A stretch of 64,000 bases of DNA from Chloranthus sessilifolius (lineage: Eukaryota > Streptophyta > Magnoliopsida > Chloranthales > Chloranthaceae), in contig CM037586.1 in the NCBI GenBank assembly GCA_021018995.1, positions 146,300,060 through 146,364,059 of the forward strand, read 5' to 3'. Below, piece after piece: positions 22,060 to 34,600 of the stretch. A program made the translations under genes and the position numbers. Positions within the stretch are counted from its first letter, which is position 1, and each line of letters opens with the position of its first letter. The notes beneath the pieces are model-generated. The model had not been told where the DNA came from and searched no databases. It saw only the letters and a program-made list of their open reading frames with translations.

Positions 22060-22360
22060 GGCTGCGTTTGGCATAACTCTTTCTCAGCTCCCTGCCAGAG
22101 TCGGATATACTTGTTTTAGCAGGCCCCCCTTCTTCTTGCTAACTCCCTGCAAAGCAGGATTTACTCTGGGAAAGAGTGACCAGAAGGGGGCAGGGGAGAA
22201 ATGCTGGAGCAGGTAAATACTGCTATGCAGGGAGTTAGGAAGGAAAAGGGGGACCTGCTAAAGCAGGTAGTAGGGATTTAGCAAAGAGAAAGGGGACCTG
22301 CTAAAACAGGTAAACCCTGCTCTGGCAGGGAACTAGCAAAGAGCTATGCCAAACACAGAG
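22060..22360. mobile_element. PIF/Harbinger (Tourist-like) MITE (301 bp)
   Basis: The ends read GGCTGCGTTTGGCATAAC and, inverted, CTCTGTGTTTGGCATAGC. TAA lies on both sides (22057-22059 and 22361-22363), the 3-bp duplication typical of PIF/Harbinger. The interior repeats CCTGCTAAAGCAGG-like palindromes and CCCTGC words, so the single strand would fold strongly. Confidence 0.85.
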
Positions 22361-22363
22361 TAA

Positions 22364-23805
22364 TTTCAATGAACAACAATTGGATTAAAAAGGAAAGAAA
22401 ACAGAAAAAGAAGAAATATTCATTACTACAAAATTCAAGAATTATTACCCTCCAAACTATTGAGTCTAGCATCTGAATCTTTGATTGATACTCCACCATG
22501 GCAACGTTTACCCATGCTATTTGAATTAAAATGAAACTGCAAAAGTAAATGATGGAAGATCCAAGCTAGAGGATAGATACATATGAGGAAAAAAAGAAAT
22601 ACACAGAGGCTTTGAAAAATTGACTTTGCTCAAAGCTAGCTGGCATTGCCCTATTGAAGATTCCTCAGAATTAAATTTGAAATTTGCTGTTGCTTGTGAG
22701 TAAATCACAAAAGTACAAACACTGTTTGATCTGGTGTGGTTCTTGAAAATTTGAGTTTCCAAGATGGACCAGTGGTGTTCCCTTCTTGTTCATTTTAACA
22801 TGCGCCATACCACTCAAAAGTCTTGTTTGATTTTTGGGGTGGTAAAAATGTCAAATTTTTTTAAGAAGGAAATCCTTGGTTATGGTAATTTTCATTATTT
22901 GAGGCGGAAGCCTTGGCATTATGAGGTGTAGGCTTTTTTGAAGCCTCAATGCATTTTTCCTTAGGCTTGAGGTGAGAGGCATAGGCCTTTTATAAAACTA
23001 TGATTATAATAAATCAAATTACAATCTTTCATACTCCAATGGGGGCTGATTGCAATCTAATTTGGTTACTGTTATCTAACAATCTAATTTGATTTTTCAC
23101 TCAAGGTTTACCTCGAATTCTGGGTTTTATCCAGTTCCTTCTTTTAATAGCTTAGGTTTATTTCACTTTGGGTTCTCAATTCTTTAATATGGTGGTTTGT
23201 GCTTGCACACGGCGGTTATCTGTAATAGATAATTATGCATTTTCAATAATTACATGGGCATGAATTGCAGTAAATATGATAACTTTGCGTATTGAAGTCT
23301 ATCACTATTGAAGGAATGAGTTGGCTCTCTGATCAAATAGAAACTTTGATCTTATTTTTTGTTCACTTATAAGTATTAATGTGTTAAACTATCACCGGTT
23401 TTCTGAGAGATCAAAATTATCTTCTTCTTCTTGCACCTGTGGGGAATCCTCTCAGTTGCCCGATCAAAGTGATTAATGGTTCTCAGTGACATCAGATAAC
23501 ATCTGTGAAAAATTTCCTATTCAACTCTCACCTATCACAGTTAATATTGCTTGTTGTGAATCCTTTTAAAGGACAAACTGCCAATTTTCACTCTGAAGCA
23601 TAGCACATGGCCCAAATTCCATCAAGATTCTTACTCTACAAATCCTCTCCTGCCGGCCTCTCATTTTGTTTTCCCCATCCCGTTTGTTTATATCTTGTGC
23701 TGCACATGGTCCTGGCTTCTGTGCTTTCTCCACAGTTTCCGTGCAAGCTTGCAGGTTGTCTAGGTGGAATACAGAGGGCGAATGAAAAGAACCGGAACCT
23801 GAGCA
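22364..23805. other. Upstream region of the LIF2-like gene
   Basis: No separate gene is supported. A GAGGC-rich segment near 22900-22995 looks like MITE debris. The leader and promoter of the downstream gene should lie within about 23400-23805, but I see no TATA box I would commit to. Confidence 0.5.
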
Positions 23806-26800
23806 ATGGCAGACCATGTGGGAGTGGAATCTGAGGAGCAAGTAGACCTTGATGGAGACAATGACATTGAAGAAATGATGGATGATGAGAATGAGGATGC
23901 AGTTGAAGAGGACGGAAAGGAGGAAGTCGAAGATGAGGTGGATGATCAATATGCAGAGGAAGAGAGCTACAAAGGTGAGGGGCATGCAAGAGATTCAGTA
24001 GCTGATGAAACCGATGATTCCAATAGCTATAAGAATGTTGAAGAGAACCTAACCTCCTTGAAGAATGAAGAGGATAATGAAAAGCGTGCTGAACTGCTAG
24101 CTCTTCCTCCCCATGGGGCTGAAATTTTTATTGGGGGCATTCCTCGAGATGCCACAGAAGAAGATCTCAAAGGACTTTGTGAACCTATTGGTGATGTTGC
24201 TGAGGTGAAAATCACTAGTGCTTATTGCATCATTTACACATTTTCTTTATTTATTATTTGTTTATAACTTTTATAACTGTAAACAGATAAGGGTGGTGAA
24301 AGATAAAGACACAGGAGACAGTAAGGGATTTGCTTTTATAACTTTCAAAACAAAGGATTTGGCACAAAAGGCCATTGAAGATATCCATGATAAAGAATTC
24401 AAGGTAATATTTGATTCTTATGATCTATGTCTTCATACTGAAGCCTTTAAATTTATGTTTGGTGACCTATTTATTTTCTTTTTCAGGGGAGAACCCTAAG
24501 GTGTTCCCTATCTCAAGTTAAACACAAATTGTTTATTGGCAACATTCCAAAGAGCTGGTCGGAGGAAGATCTGAGAAAAGTTCTCGAGGAAAATGGTCCT
24601 GGAGTTGAAACTATTGAACTATTAAAGGTGGTGTTTTCTTGCTGAACAAATGGTCTTCCTTGCATTGTAAACTGTCAAACTGCGTATTGAATTAACTATT
24701 TCTACTGATAATAACAGGATCCACAAAATTCAAGTCGTAATCGTGGTTTTGCCTTCATCGAGTATTACAACCACGCATGTGCCGACTATGCAAGACAAAA
24801 AATGTCAAGCATGAAAGTTAAGCTTGATGGGAACACTCCTACTGTTAGCTGGGCTGACCCTAAGGGTGCACCTGATCCTTCTGCTGCTGCTCAGGTAGTA
24901 GCGCTAAGAAAATAAAGGGTCACTTTTTTTTTTACCTATTGTTCAACAGACCATATTCTAGGGCTGGCAGTTTTCTTCATTGACTTGGCCATGGAAAGCA
25001 CCTGCTGCATCACATGTGGACTTCTTTTTTTCGTTCGTTGCACCCGCACCCATACACTAACACTTCATGTCACAAGATTCTTTATATGCATTAATGTTCC
25101 AAAACCATAGTAATAATGGTGTGAACTGAAATGGTATGTGACCTGCCATATCGTTTTTGACTAAAACCATGTTTTATGAAAATCTGACATGACTTCAATC
25201 AGAGTATAATTTTGTCAATTATTCGACAGTCGAATGGCTGCATTTTTCTTAAGCCTTAGCATATACTTTTTTATTTCCTTAAGGTAATTTAGATTTTAGA
25301 GGCAGTTCTTTTAATCCTTTCATGCTTTCATTGGGTGCTTAGTAAGTATTGTGCTTGACAGTTTGAGTTACTTGTAGATTTAATTCTTATTTAACTTCAA
25401 ACTGAAACTCAAAATTTCTTTATTATCCTAAAAGCTTGCCTGCAAAGTTAATACTTGTTGGCAAATTCATATGACTCACTGAAACCTCCTGTAAACATCA
25501 TAAACTGGGGATGAAATTGAAGATAATTTTGATTCTATTATAATCTCAGGCTGTTCAGAGATACAAAGGCCTTTTAAACTTACTCTACTTACAATGTTTT
25601 GATTCGTTATGTATAAATGCAATGGATGGTGAGATATATTTACTAATACCATTTGCTTATTATGTTTCTTTAGTTTATATGTCATAACTCATAACTCCAT
25701 AATTTCATGCCCCATATGTTTTCATCTTTTTAATAACTGGTATTGTGATTCACACTAATTGAATATTTTAAAAGTTTGAGGATAAGCATGATATATGAAT
25801 GATTTATTTGTTCTTTTTTTTTTAAAAAATCTGCTGAAGGCGGGAGCCTTGTGCACTGGGTACGGCCTTTTTTTTATTGTTAAGGAAATAGTCTATTAAG
25901 GAGAACATATGATTGTACAAAGCAAACCCCAAAAGGCAGGGGCTACAAGCTCCAAGTAGGCGTTGGAGTGGTAAGAACAATAAAGAATGACAACAAAACA
26001 AGCCAATGAGAAAACCAGGATACAAGAGTTGGTACATCCACAGTAATCTAAGTCAATTCCTTCCCCGTCTTTGCTAAACCATCAGCCAGTCCATTTGCTT
26101 TGTGGGGGGATCAAGGAGAAAGAATAGGTACCCTTTTCACATATGTCCGAGACATGTTAGAAGATATTATAGAGTCTCCATGGTTGACTCCTCTTCCTTT
26201 CTCAGCCCAGTGACTAACATTGCTGCAATTGGCTTCAATAATAGCAGGCCTATCAAATTTCGAGTTCAGTAACTTTCAGACCTTCTAACATTCTTCTAGC
26301 TTCAGCTTCCATCGAGTTCAATCATTCCGAAGGACTTACAGATTCTAAGATATGGCCTAAACTTCAGCATCTCAAATAATTCCCCAAATCCACTGCACCC
26401 AGGATTGCCTAAGCAACATCTGTCAACATCCAGTTTCAGAAATTCCATTTTTCTTTACACCCATGCATCCCTTCCAAAAACAGTGAGACCTAAAGCCCAA
26501 ATTGATATTACATCACACATTACAAAACCAATCTCTGGCTCTCAATATTGGTTTCGACACCTGCTCCTCCAGGTGATTATTCTTGGCAACTCCTTTATCA
26601 CTATTTGGATTCTAGGCATGCCCTCTGTGCCTGCACTTTGTCTGCCCATGATACATCACAAATTTTCCAAGTTGAAACCCACTCAGAGGAAGAAGCTGGT
26701 AAAGGTTCGAGGAAGGAAATAAATGGAGTTCAAGGTAAAGGTTCAGGTTTGTCAATGCAGTTTCATGGCTTTACGTTTGGTTCAAAAGATATGGGTTGCA

Positions 26801-29800
26801 GAATCGAAGGAGCCCACACATCTGAGTGCACAAACATTAAAGGAAATTTACATAGCATTAAAAGGAAATTTACATCTTTGCATATGCAAGGAATAACTAT
26901 GTCTAGCATGTTTAGAGACTTCACAGACCTCACATTGAAATTTAATAGATTTCCCTAGGATTTAAAAGCAGGAATTAAAATGCATAAAGTTCGGAATCTA
27001 ACATGTCCAAGTTTGCATGCCATGCATATATAGTGTCAATACTAGCATCTATAGAAAAAGGAAAAAACAAAAGACAAATGCCTATCAGATCTATCAGCCC
27101 CAAGAGCTGTAGGAGTGCTAAAGTCTGCATCTATATTCCTCTATCGACACTCCTAGGAACAGTCTTCTTCCTAGTAAGCTCCTGGAAGACACAGTAAGAG
27201 GGTTAAAATATAACACATCGGTTTAGTTTCTTTAAAATGCTACTTACAGAAAGAAGATATGTAAAGAAGTGGGAAACATGTAAAATATTCCATAAAGAGA
27301 GGGATACAGGAATCGTTTCCACTCTCAAAGCTGGAGTGAAGAAATTATCAAAAAGTCAACCCTTGGTTGATGGAGATGGATGAAAATATAGAGAATAACA
27401 TTGAGCCTCACCCATCATGTGGTCAGTTGCTTCCGAGTCAATGACATAGCGAGGAGCAAAAGATGAAGTGGTGGCAGCAAATGTGGATGAGAATGTGGCA
27501 GGGGCACTTGATGGCTTAGAAGATGATGAGTGCCCTAGGTGATCAACAAGAGGAGCCTGTGTAGCACGTAACTTGATGTGAATCAACTCAAGCATCCGTG
27601 ATCAAAGAGAGATCATAATATCGACTGCAGTTGTAGAAGCAGTAGTAGGCTTAAAGGATGGATCAAAAGCTGCTATGTGGGCAGATGAAGATGATGATTG
27701 AGGCTGATATCCCTCAGGATAGCTATGCAAGCAATAACAATGATCAAGATCATGTCCCATGAGCCCACAATGAGTAGAAGAAATTTTGGAGGGCGAGTAT
27801 TAGATTCAAAGGCTGCACACTGAGGTGGTGCGGAAAGGGAGTGTGTCAGACCAGAAGTCATCACATACATATGCGGGGTTTGGGCCTGTAGCATAATGGA
27901 AGGTTGTCAATATTGCAACCTCAAGGTCACAGGTTCGAGCCCAGCTTACCTATTAACAAAAAAAATCACAGATATACGCGGCTCCTCAGCAAAAAGAATG
28001 CCATAGATCGTGTTAAGTGTAGGAAGGGGGCCTAGTAGTAAGGATTTGGGTCTGTGTCTGGTCGCAGTCAGGTTGTAGGCCACCCAGATATATGCGGCTC
28101 CTCTCAAGCTGCTTTAACTATTTTGTTCTACTTCATTAATATCAGACATGGGCTCATAGTGGTTTTGTACCTCCCATATACTCTGGAGAATGTTATAATA
28201 TCCCCCCATAGATGAACATTCACCAATCATTTGCTTGAGTTAGTAGATACGGGTATCATGCTCCGGTGAAGCAAATGTATCAACCAGCTTGCTCTATAAT
28301 TGCTGCAGAATCATAAAACATAAATGTCCGATAGATGGAGGGGTTCATAGAATTGAAGAGCCAAATAAGAATTGTTGCATTGTCAACATCCTATTTTTCG
28401 GCTTCGGCAGATCAAAGTTTCGGCCGTGGAGTAGTGCCCGTGAGAATGCCCATTTCATAAGGCCTTGAATATACAGAGTAATCACTTTTTCCAGTCCAAA
28501 TAATTGGTTGAGTTCAGTTTGATTGCAGTAATGCTTGAAGGAAGATTATCCGAGTTCATTGATGTAAACGTTTCACACAATCAGCAGTAAAGAGATTACC
28601 GGATGGTAAAAATGAGTATCTGGCCTCAAAAACAAGCAAAAACGAATGAAAAAAAAGCAGTATATACTGCTATATTCCTGGCCAAAACGACGTCCATAGT
28701 TAATGAAACAGATGCAGACCAAACTAATGGCCACTTAATAGGCTTAAAATGATCACATAACTTTCGCAACTATATCATGAGGATAAGGATAGCAGCAGGT
28801 GATGACTGTGACAAGATTGAAGAGAGAAAAAAAATGGAATCTGAGAAATTCTTTGTAACACCTAAGTACTCAAAGAATTAAATATGAGCTTCGATCATCA
28901 TCTTAGAGAGGAAAAACAGACCAATCGCCTTAAATTCTTTTATCATTCAATGGTTGGATGAGGCGTGCCTAGGAAAAAGTGATTCAGGGGTTTCAGGGAT
29001 ATATTGTTGTGATTTGTGGGCATCAAAATTGTCCAAAAAAGGCTTCAACAAATCTTGGAAAAATCACTAAAAATCCTGGAATAAAGAGGTCTCTCAAAAA
29101 CTTACTTCAAACTGCAGATCCAAGGTTAGCTGTTGACCATGCTGATGTCAGCATTACATCAGCAAGTGCATGATTTAAGCCACCAGCTCTGATACCAAGA
29201 AGCTATGTATGGGCTTATATATGATGGATTAGGTATGCTGTGTAAGGGTTTAGTTTAATGGTTTTAGGGTTAGGGTTTGAGAGAGAAGTTAGAGTGAGAT
29301 ACGAGAAGGAGAAAGCGTAGTGAGTAGAGGGGCCCTCACTAGCTTTTATATTAAATGAGTTAAGTAATACGTACACACCGAGAAATGGGGTTACACACCA
29401 CCCAGTAGCAATATACAAGAAATACACACACCAACACCATCTAGCGTGAAAAGTGTACTTTTGAGCGATTTATCTATTGATGCAGGTGGGGGGCCCTATA
29501 AATGAAAGAAAAGGGGAACCAAAACCAAACAACAGTTCGGTTACTTGTTTCTGTCAGGGACGAAAACAAGCAAAACACCTGTGACTTGGTTCCGTCAGTG
29601 AAGGAAAGAAGCGAAAATGCATTACTTCATTCTGACAGCGAAACAAATAAGGGACAAATCGTTCACTTGGTTCACAAAGAGAACATAAAAAACACATCCA
29701 CTCACTTGGTTCGCTCAATGAAAAAAGGAAGCGAAAAATAGCATTGATAAAATCTCAGAACTGCGGTTACGACTATCGGATTTGAGTTGAGATTTGCATT

Positions 29801-32091
29801 GTGGCTGCGGTTAAGGATCAATAGAAACAATCACAACAAATTCTCAAGTTTTTCGTCATAACTTCATCATTCTTGTGCACCGTTGTTTCCTTCTGCACCA
29901 TGGTTCTCAGTTATTGCTGTATGTTGGAAGTTCTATTTTTCTTTCTCCTTCCATAAATTATCATCAGCAAGTACAAAAGATATAGAGGGCCTTCTAATGA
30001 TCTGTTTCTCGTTCTGTGTATGCACATGTTCACTTATTTAATAATGGACATGCTTGCAACCTTGTGGAACTTGTGTATGAAAACACTGCCCCCTGGAAAT
30101 CCATCACAAGGTTCTGTTAAAACAGTGTAAGAGAGTCAACTATTAGCATTTGGTATTAAATATAGTATATTTGATCAGGAACGTGGCAAATTGTATCATA
30201 CATGCGGTCCCTTTGGCTTGTATTGATATCAATCCTGAAGGAATGTTGAGGTATATACAGAGAATGTCTGTAAATTTTCTTTGCCCTATTGATGGCCTCA
30301 TTCCTTTGCAACTCTTACATTGAAAGTGACTATATATAATTATGAGACTAAGGTCCTGCTTCGTGTTTAGGACTTTTTTTGCTCCTTTCAATTAGCCTTG
30401 CTACAAAACATAAGCATTTCGTTAGGGCATCTGGGCATTTTAATGTTATACTGAACTTGTGTGAATTTCTCAGGTGAAGGCTGTTTATGTGAAAAACTTG
30501 CCTGACAACACAACACCAGAACAATTGAAGGAACTCTTTGAATGCCATGGAGAGGTCACAAAAGTCGTTCTACCACCTGCCAAAGCTGGGCAGAATAAGC
30601 GAGATTTTGGATTTATTCACTTTGCTGAGAGATCCAGTGCATTGAAAGCAGTTAAAGAAACCGAAAAATATGAAATTGATGGTGAGTTTACTTCTCGTAA
30701 GCATTTACTAATTTAAAAAATTCATGAAGCACAATCCCTGGAAATGATAACTAGCCTTTTAGAACGGTTGCAAATTGGTCTGCTTGGTCCACAGGGCACA
30801 GAGAGGCCTTTCCGAGCCTGGTTTACAAGTTATGAAACTAGGAGTTTTATTACTGGCTTTGGGACAAAATTTGCTAGTTGCAATGGCTCATGGCCCGTAT
30901 TGTTTTTTGGGTAATAGTAGCTCTGGGCACAGGTTGCTAGGCCTCAAATTTTAGCCTGTGCTTGCAGCTGTTGGCCAAGCCCAACCTTATATGTGCTGGG
31001 TCTCAACGGTCCGGCCTTACCCGCCGCTGACCACTTACACCCTTAAGCCTTCTATGTTCTGCCTTTATTTTAAATATCCAAAAGAGTATTTTTATTATTT
31101 GAGGGCCCAGTATCAGTATTTTATTATATACTCTGGTCTAATTTAGTTGGGTGTCTGGATTTGGGAAGTGATAGGATGTAATGAGATATCTTTTTCAACA
31201 TTTGAGATAAACAACAACAAATTTATTAATGTCATAAAATGTGAAGAGTATTCTTCACTTTTTTGGAAAATGTACTCATTTCATGGGGTTGCCTATACGT
31301 TATTGATCTTTCTTCATTGGCTGCACATTTGATTATCATTTTCGAGCTTGAATAATGACACTCATATAACTTATTTTCATACTTTTGTGTGACCATGATT
31401 TAAATTTTGATGAACCACAGGCCATGTCTTGGATGCTTCCCTTGCCAAGCCTCAGAATGACAGAAAGTTGGATGCCTCCACGCATCCCAATCTGCATGGG
31501 TTGCTTCCTAGTTACCTTCCACCTAGTTATGGTTTTATGGGAGATCCATATGGAGGTCTAGGAGGATATGGTGGTGCTGGATTTGGACAGGTTAATTTTT
31601 CCCTTTGCACTTGGAAACCCACTGTTTATTCTCTTTTGTTGACAATTTTCGCAGTGAACTTGCTGCGTAATTAATTTGAATCTCCATTGGGCCTTTGAAG
31701 ATGTACGTCTTCATAGTTAATGAATCTGCATCTTTTTTCAATTATTGTAATATCTTGTATTGCATGTGTGAGCAGCCCATGATATATGGTAGAGGACCGA
31801 TGCCTGCAGGGATGAGAATGGTGCCGATGGTTCTACCAGATGGTCGCCTTGGTTATGTTCTGTAAGTTGGATGAATTTGCTCAACTTGTTTATATGGGAT
31901 TGATACAAATTCTTGCACTTCTGTTTATTTATGCCCTTTTGGTTGTGAAATTGAACAGACAGCAACCTGGTGCACAGGCTCCATCTTCATCTACTCGGAG
32001 GAGTGACCGCAGCGGTGGCTCAGGCGGACAGCATGGACGAGGCGGAGGCAGTGACAGCAACCATCGTGGGCGAAGGTACCGGCCTTACTAG
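23806..32091 (+). CDS. LIF2: LIF2-like hnRNP Q protein, three RRMs (8 exons)
   Basis: Exons read as 23806-24204, 24287-24403, 24487-24627, 24718-24894, 30474-30681, 31421-31590, 31776-31861 and 31959-32091. All junctions are GT/AG and in frame, giving 1431 nt and 476 residues. Residues 1-95 are very acidic. RRM1 (about 106-179) has IFIGGI and KGFAFITF. RRM2 (about 186-266) has LFIGNI and RGFAFIEY. RRM3 (about 281-354) has VYVKNL and RDFGFIHF. The tail holds a Gly/Tyr-rich part, MVPMVLPDGRLGYVLQQPG and an RGG-like end RGRRYRPY, the architecture and ending of Arabidopsis LIF2 (LHP1-interacting factor 2), a nuclear RNA-binding protein tied to Polycomb-related gene control. The usual length is near 495. 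Which of LIF2 or its close paralogues is the true orthologue is not settled. Intron 4 is 5.6 kb because of transposon insertions. No break is visible in the coding exons. Confidence 0.93.
24895..26040. other. Intron 4, 5' part
   Basis: Unique-looking AT-rich intron sequence after the donor GTAGTA. It changes character near 25830, where transposon-like sequence begins. No internal exon is seen. Confidence 0.6.
26045..26335 (-). pseudogene. LINE RNase H fragment in intron 4
   Basis: On the - strand: EAEARRMLEGLK, then (after a frameshift) PAIIEANCSNVSHWAEKG, then KANGLADGLAKTGKEL. This is the end of the RNase H-like domain of a plant LINE, where AEARAML.GL and AN.LAD.LAK are typical. It carries stops. 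It lies antisense to the host gene. Confidence 0.72.
27356..28450 (-). pseudogene. Copia gag and protease remnant
   Basis: In order on the - strand: gag helices (LFNSMNPSIYRTFMFYDSAA near 28350; QMIGECSSMGGYYNILQSIW near 28200), a single zinc-knuckle region HCGLMGHDLDHCYCLHSYP near 27770-27700, and the protease active-site region YVIDSEATDHMMG near 27410. In active copia elements the last motif is DSGATDHM, so the protease DSG has become DSE. Frames are broken by stops and by a SINE-like insert. Confidence 0.82.
27878..27965 (+). mobile_element. tRNA-derived SINE-like insert
   Basis: It contains an A-box-like TAGCATAATGG and a B-box GGTTCGAGCCC about 36 bp apart, followed by an A-rich tail near 27955. 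These are the internal Pol III promoter motifs of tRNA-derived SINEs. It cannot fold as a proper tRNA as far as I can see. Short ATATRCGCGGCTCCTC-like words flank it and recur at 28087, suggesting a duplicated target or a second partial copy. Confidence 0.5.
29186..29197 (-). other. Copia primer-binding site
   Basis: The - strand sequence TGGTATCAGAGC matches the initiator tRNA-Met primer site. It sits 8 bp from the LTR end. Confidence 0.88.
29206..29436 (-). repeat. Copia 5' LTR (231 bp)
   Basis: On the - strand it begins TGTTGGTGTGTG and ends CCCATACA, giving the TG...CA termini required of an LTR. A TATA-like TATAAAAGC lies inside it. No matching 3' LTR is found in the intron. Confidence 0.85.
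29543..29742 (+). repeat. Five-copy about 40-bp minisatellite
   Basis: The word ACTTGGTTC (or close variants) starts units at 29543, 29584, 29624, 29665 and 29704, periods 39-41 bp. Each is followed by a TCAGTGAAGGAAAGAAGCGA-like half. The period is not a multiple of three, so the open frame across it is probably incidental. It lies in intron 4 beside the copia LTR. Confidence 0.85.
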
Positions 32092-33930
32092 TTGAGGGAC
32101 TTGTAGTTGGATAACTATTCCTACCTAGTAAGAATTAGGCGGTGCACTGGTTAGTTGCTTCCCGTTCCTTTTGTATAACAAGGGAATTCGAGAGAGAAAT
32201 TGTTGGCTTTCTGATCTAATTTGTAGTGTTGTTGAACCGATCAAAAAAAAAAAAATTTGTAGTGTTGCGGCTTAATTTGTGAGTATTAATAGAATGGCCG
32301 GTGTGTCATGGTGGGACTTGGTAGAAACCAAAAACCAGGTCTTTTCATACTTTTCAAAGGACTAACTTTCAGGAATCAACAAAAATTGCATGAACACTGA
32401 ATTTGATTCAATCGAGTTATTTGCAATATGTTTTTCCTGCTATATCAATTTGACTACACAATGCAGAAGATCTGAAAGAGGCAATGGTTGAGTGGGTGTA
32501 ATTTTGTGATTTGATGGCTAGCTTCAATTTTTCGATATGCTTGGTGTTTTATCTAGCAGCTATATTGCCTAAAATATTAACAGGTGGGAGAAGGCTATGG
32601 TGTGATGATGATTAACATGGCTTTTTTTAGTGTTGCCATTCTTCAATATAATATTGTTGGTGTAATAATAGGTGTTTATCGTTCTTTTTCATTTTACAGT
32701 TTCTCTTTAGATGCCGACTCTGAATATTTGTAGGGTATTCAAGGCAGTGTATGTCTTGCATGGAATGACCAGGGACTTGATACACAATGCCATCCTTCTA
32801 TTTGTACGTAGGTGATGAGACCTCTGTATAGTCCCTCTCCATTAGAGAGTGTTGATTGAGGCATCAGGCAAGGGCAAACAAAGCATAAAAAGGGTTAGTG
32901 GCTGTACTCCTGTGGCCGGCTTTGGCATCGCACTACTTGAATAGTGAGATGCTTGATTAAAGTCGAGCTGCTATTATGGGCTGAATAGCATCAAGTAAGA
33001 AGGCAGTGGATGGTGCTCTTATAGACAGATGCAGATCTTTTTTCTTCCATATAGAATGACAGTTACAGATCTATTCAGGATACATTTCAAAGCTGTTGGA
33101 AAGATAAGACGAAATAGCGGACTAAAGGATCAGAACATATGCTACAATGGGGGAACCTAGAATTACTAACTATATTGTGATTTTTTAGTCATCATGTGGC
33201 ATCTTTAATATCACATGATTAGAGATGCAAAATTGGACAGATTTGGGGGCTCGAGATTTCAGATTTATTAGGTAGTCAGATTTCTGATTTTCAGAATCAT
33301 TATTGAACACTTTATTTAGTTTAGTTGGACTTTAATATTTAAGGAAAGTAGTACTTAGAATTTTATTTTAAGTGAGGGATTTCCTTTTAAGGAGGCTTAA
33401 TCATTTAAGAAAGAAAGCTGAACCCAAATAGATGGGATAAGGCTGTGATGATGAAGGTTTTGGGGGGGGGGGGGGTAGGATCATACTCGTGACAAATTAG
33501 ATGGTGAGAATTCTGAACCCACAAGAGGTATATTTGGGTCTTGGATTTAGCTAGACCAGGGAATATGTGTCAGGATGCAGCCTTGGAGGGCTTCACCCGG
33601 ACACCACTTCATATGCATTGTGGCATGTGACACCCAAAACGTCATCCGTTTTGCGTGGCATGTGGTTTTATAAAACCCCAATTTTTTGGGCCTTTTGTGG
33701 ACCTGATTTCATGGGTCAAAGACAGGAAAACACCCCACAAACTTGGTGCATTGAATTTGGGCACCTTTGACCACATTTTCAACGGTGGGTGGTCGATATG
33801 TATCGGATCGTGCCTAAATTTTATTATGCTGCACTTGATCGATCTTATCCAAGTCCTTGTGGCACCCAATCCTCTTGATGGTTGCCACATGGTGCCCAGC
33901 TAGTCTGGACGCATAATCCCAGGCCTCTCT

Positions 33931-33974
<44 letters not shown>

Positions 33975-34600
33975 TCTCCTATTTTTAGATATTTGTGCAG
34001 ATATTTAGGTGAGTTTATTTGAATTTTAATTTTTCTGTGTCTTCTCCTTGGTACTACATCAACCTCCCAATTTATTTGATGTCTATTTTTGAATGTTCTA
34101 TCGATGTGGTAAAGAAATTGGAAGAAACCCAAAGAAACTTTCCGTGGTGTAGAAGAGGAGTGGCGGAGAAGATACTTGATTAATTGGTTGATCAGTTTTA
34201 GAGGTCTTGTTATGTTGATTCCGTAGATCCATGACTAGTGGCTGTGGAGATGCGGCAAGGAGGGGTTCTCATTGTGGGTGCAAGGGGTAGCAGAAAAGTG
34301 TGATGAGGATTGTTTTAGTGGTGTATTAAGGAGCGGAGAGGTAGATTAGATTCAGGCTGGTGGAAGGTCGTTCAGAAATAAGTTTTGAAGAAGGAACAAT
34401 ATTCAACGTTAGTTCAGGGCTTAGAATTTGATTTTGGCATGATAGATTGTACATGGGGAGTCATTTTAGTAAAAATACCAGTTTTACTTCGACATGTGGC
34501 ACCTGTGCCAAGTGTCAAAGTATTGAAATTATCTGGCACAACAATTTCTGAAATTTCCAATACAGTAGTGCGACCTTACAAAATTAAAAATATTAAATAA
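32092..34600. other. 3' flank of the LIF2-like gene, then intergenic
   Basis: The 3' UTR of the LIF2-like gene should start here; I do not see a clear AATAAA. Further on are a LINE-tail-like WDKAVMM string near 33440, a poly-G run near 33463, a (TA)n tract at 33934-33972 and no supported gene. Confidence 0.5.
33934..33972. repeat. (TA)n microsatellite
   Basis: Uninterrupted TA run. Confidence 0.95.

Larger units (their letters stand above)
27356..29436 (-). mobile_element. Truncated Ty1/copia retrotransposon in intron 4
   Basis: Read on the - strand: a 5' LTR (29206-29436), a PBS (29186-29197), a decayed gag, then the start of protease ending near 27356. Integrase, reverse transcriptase and the 3' LTR are absent, so it is 3'-truncated or partly deleted. 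It is antisense to the LIF2-like gene. Confidence 0.85.

Noticed and set aside
23566-23989. Antisense frames of 117-139 codons over exon 1 of the LIF2-like gene
   Set aside because: They mirror the acidic repeat-like coding strand and have no domain; the sense gene explains the openness.
27880-27945. Functional tRNA gene
   Set aside because: The A-box and B-box are present, but the acceptor and anticodon stems do not pair; a SINE-like insert fits better.
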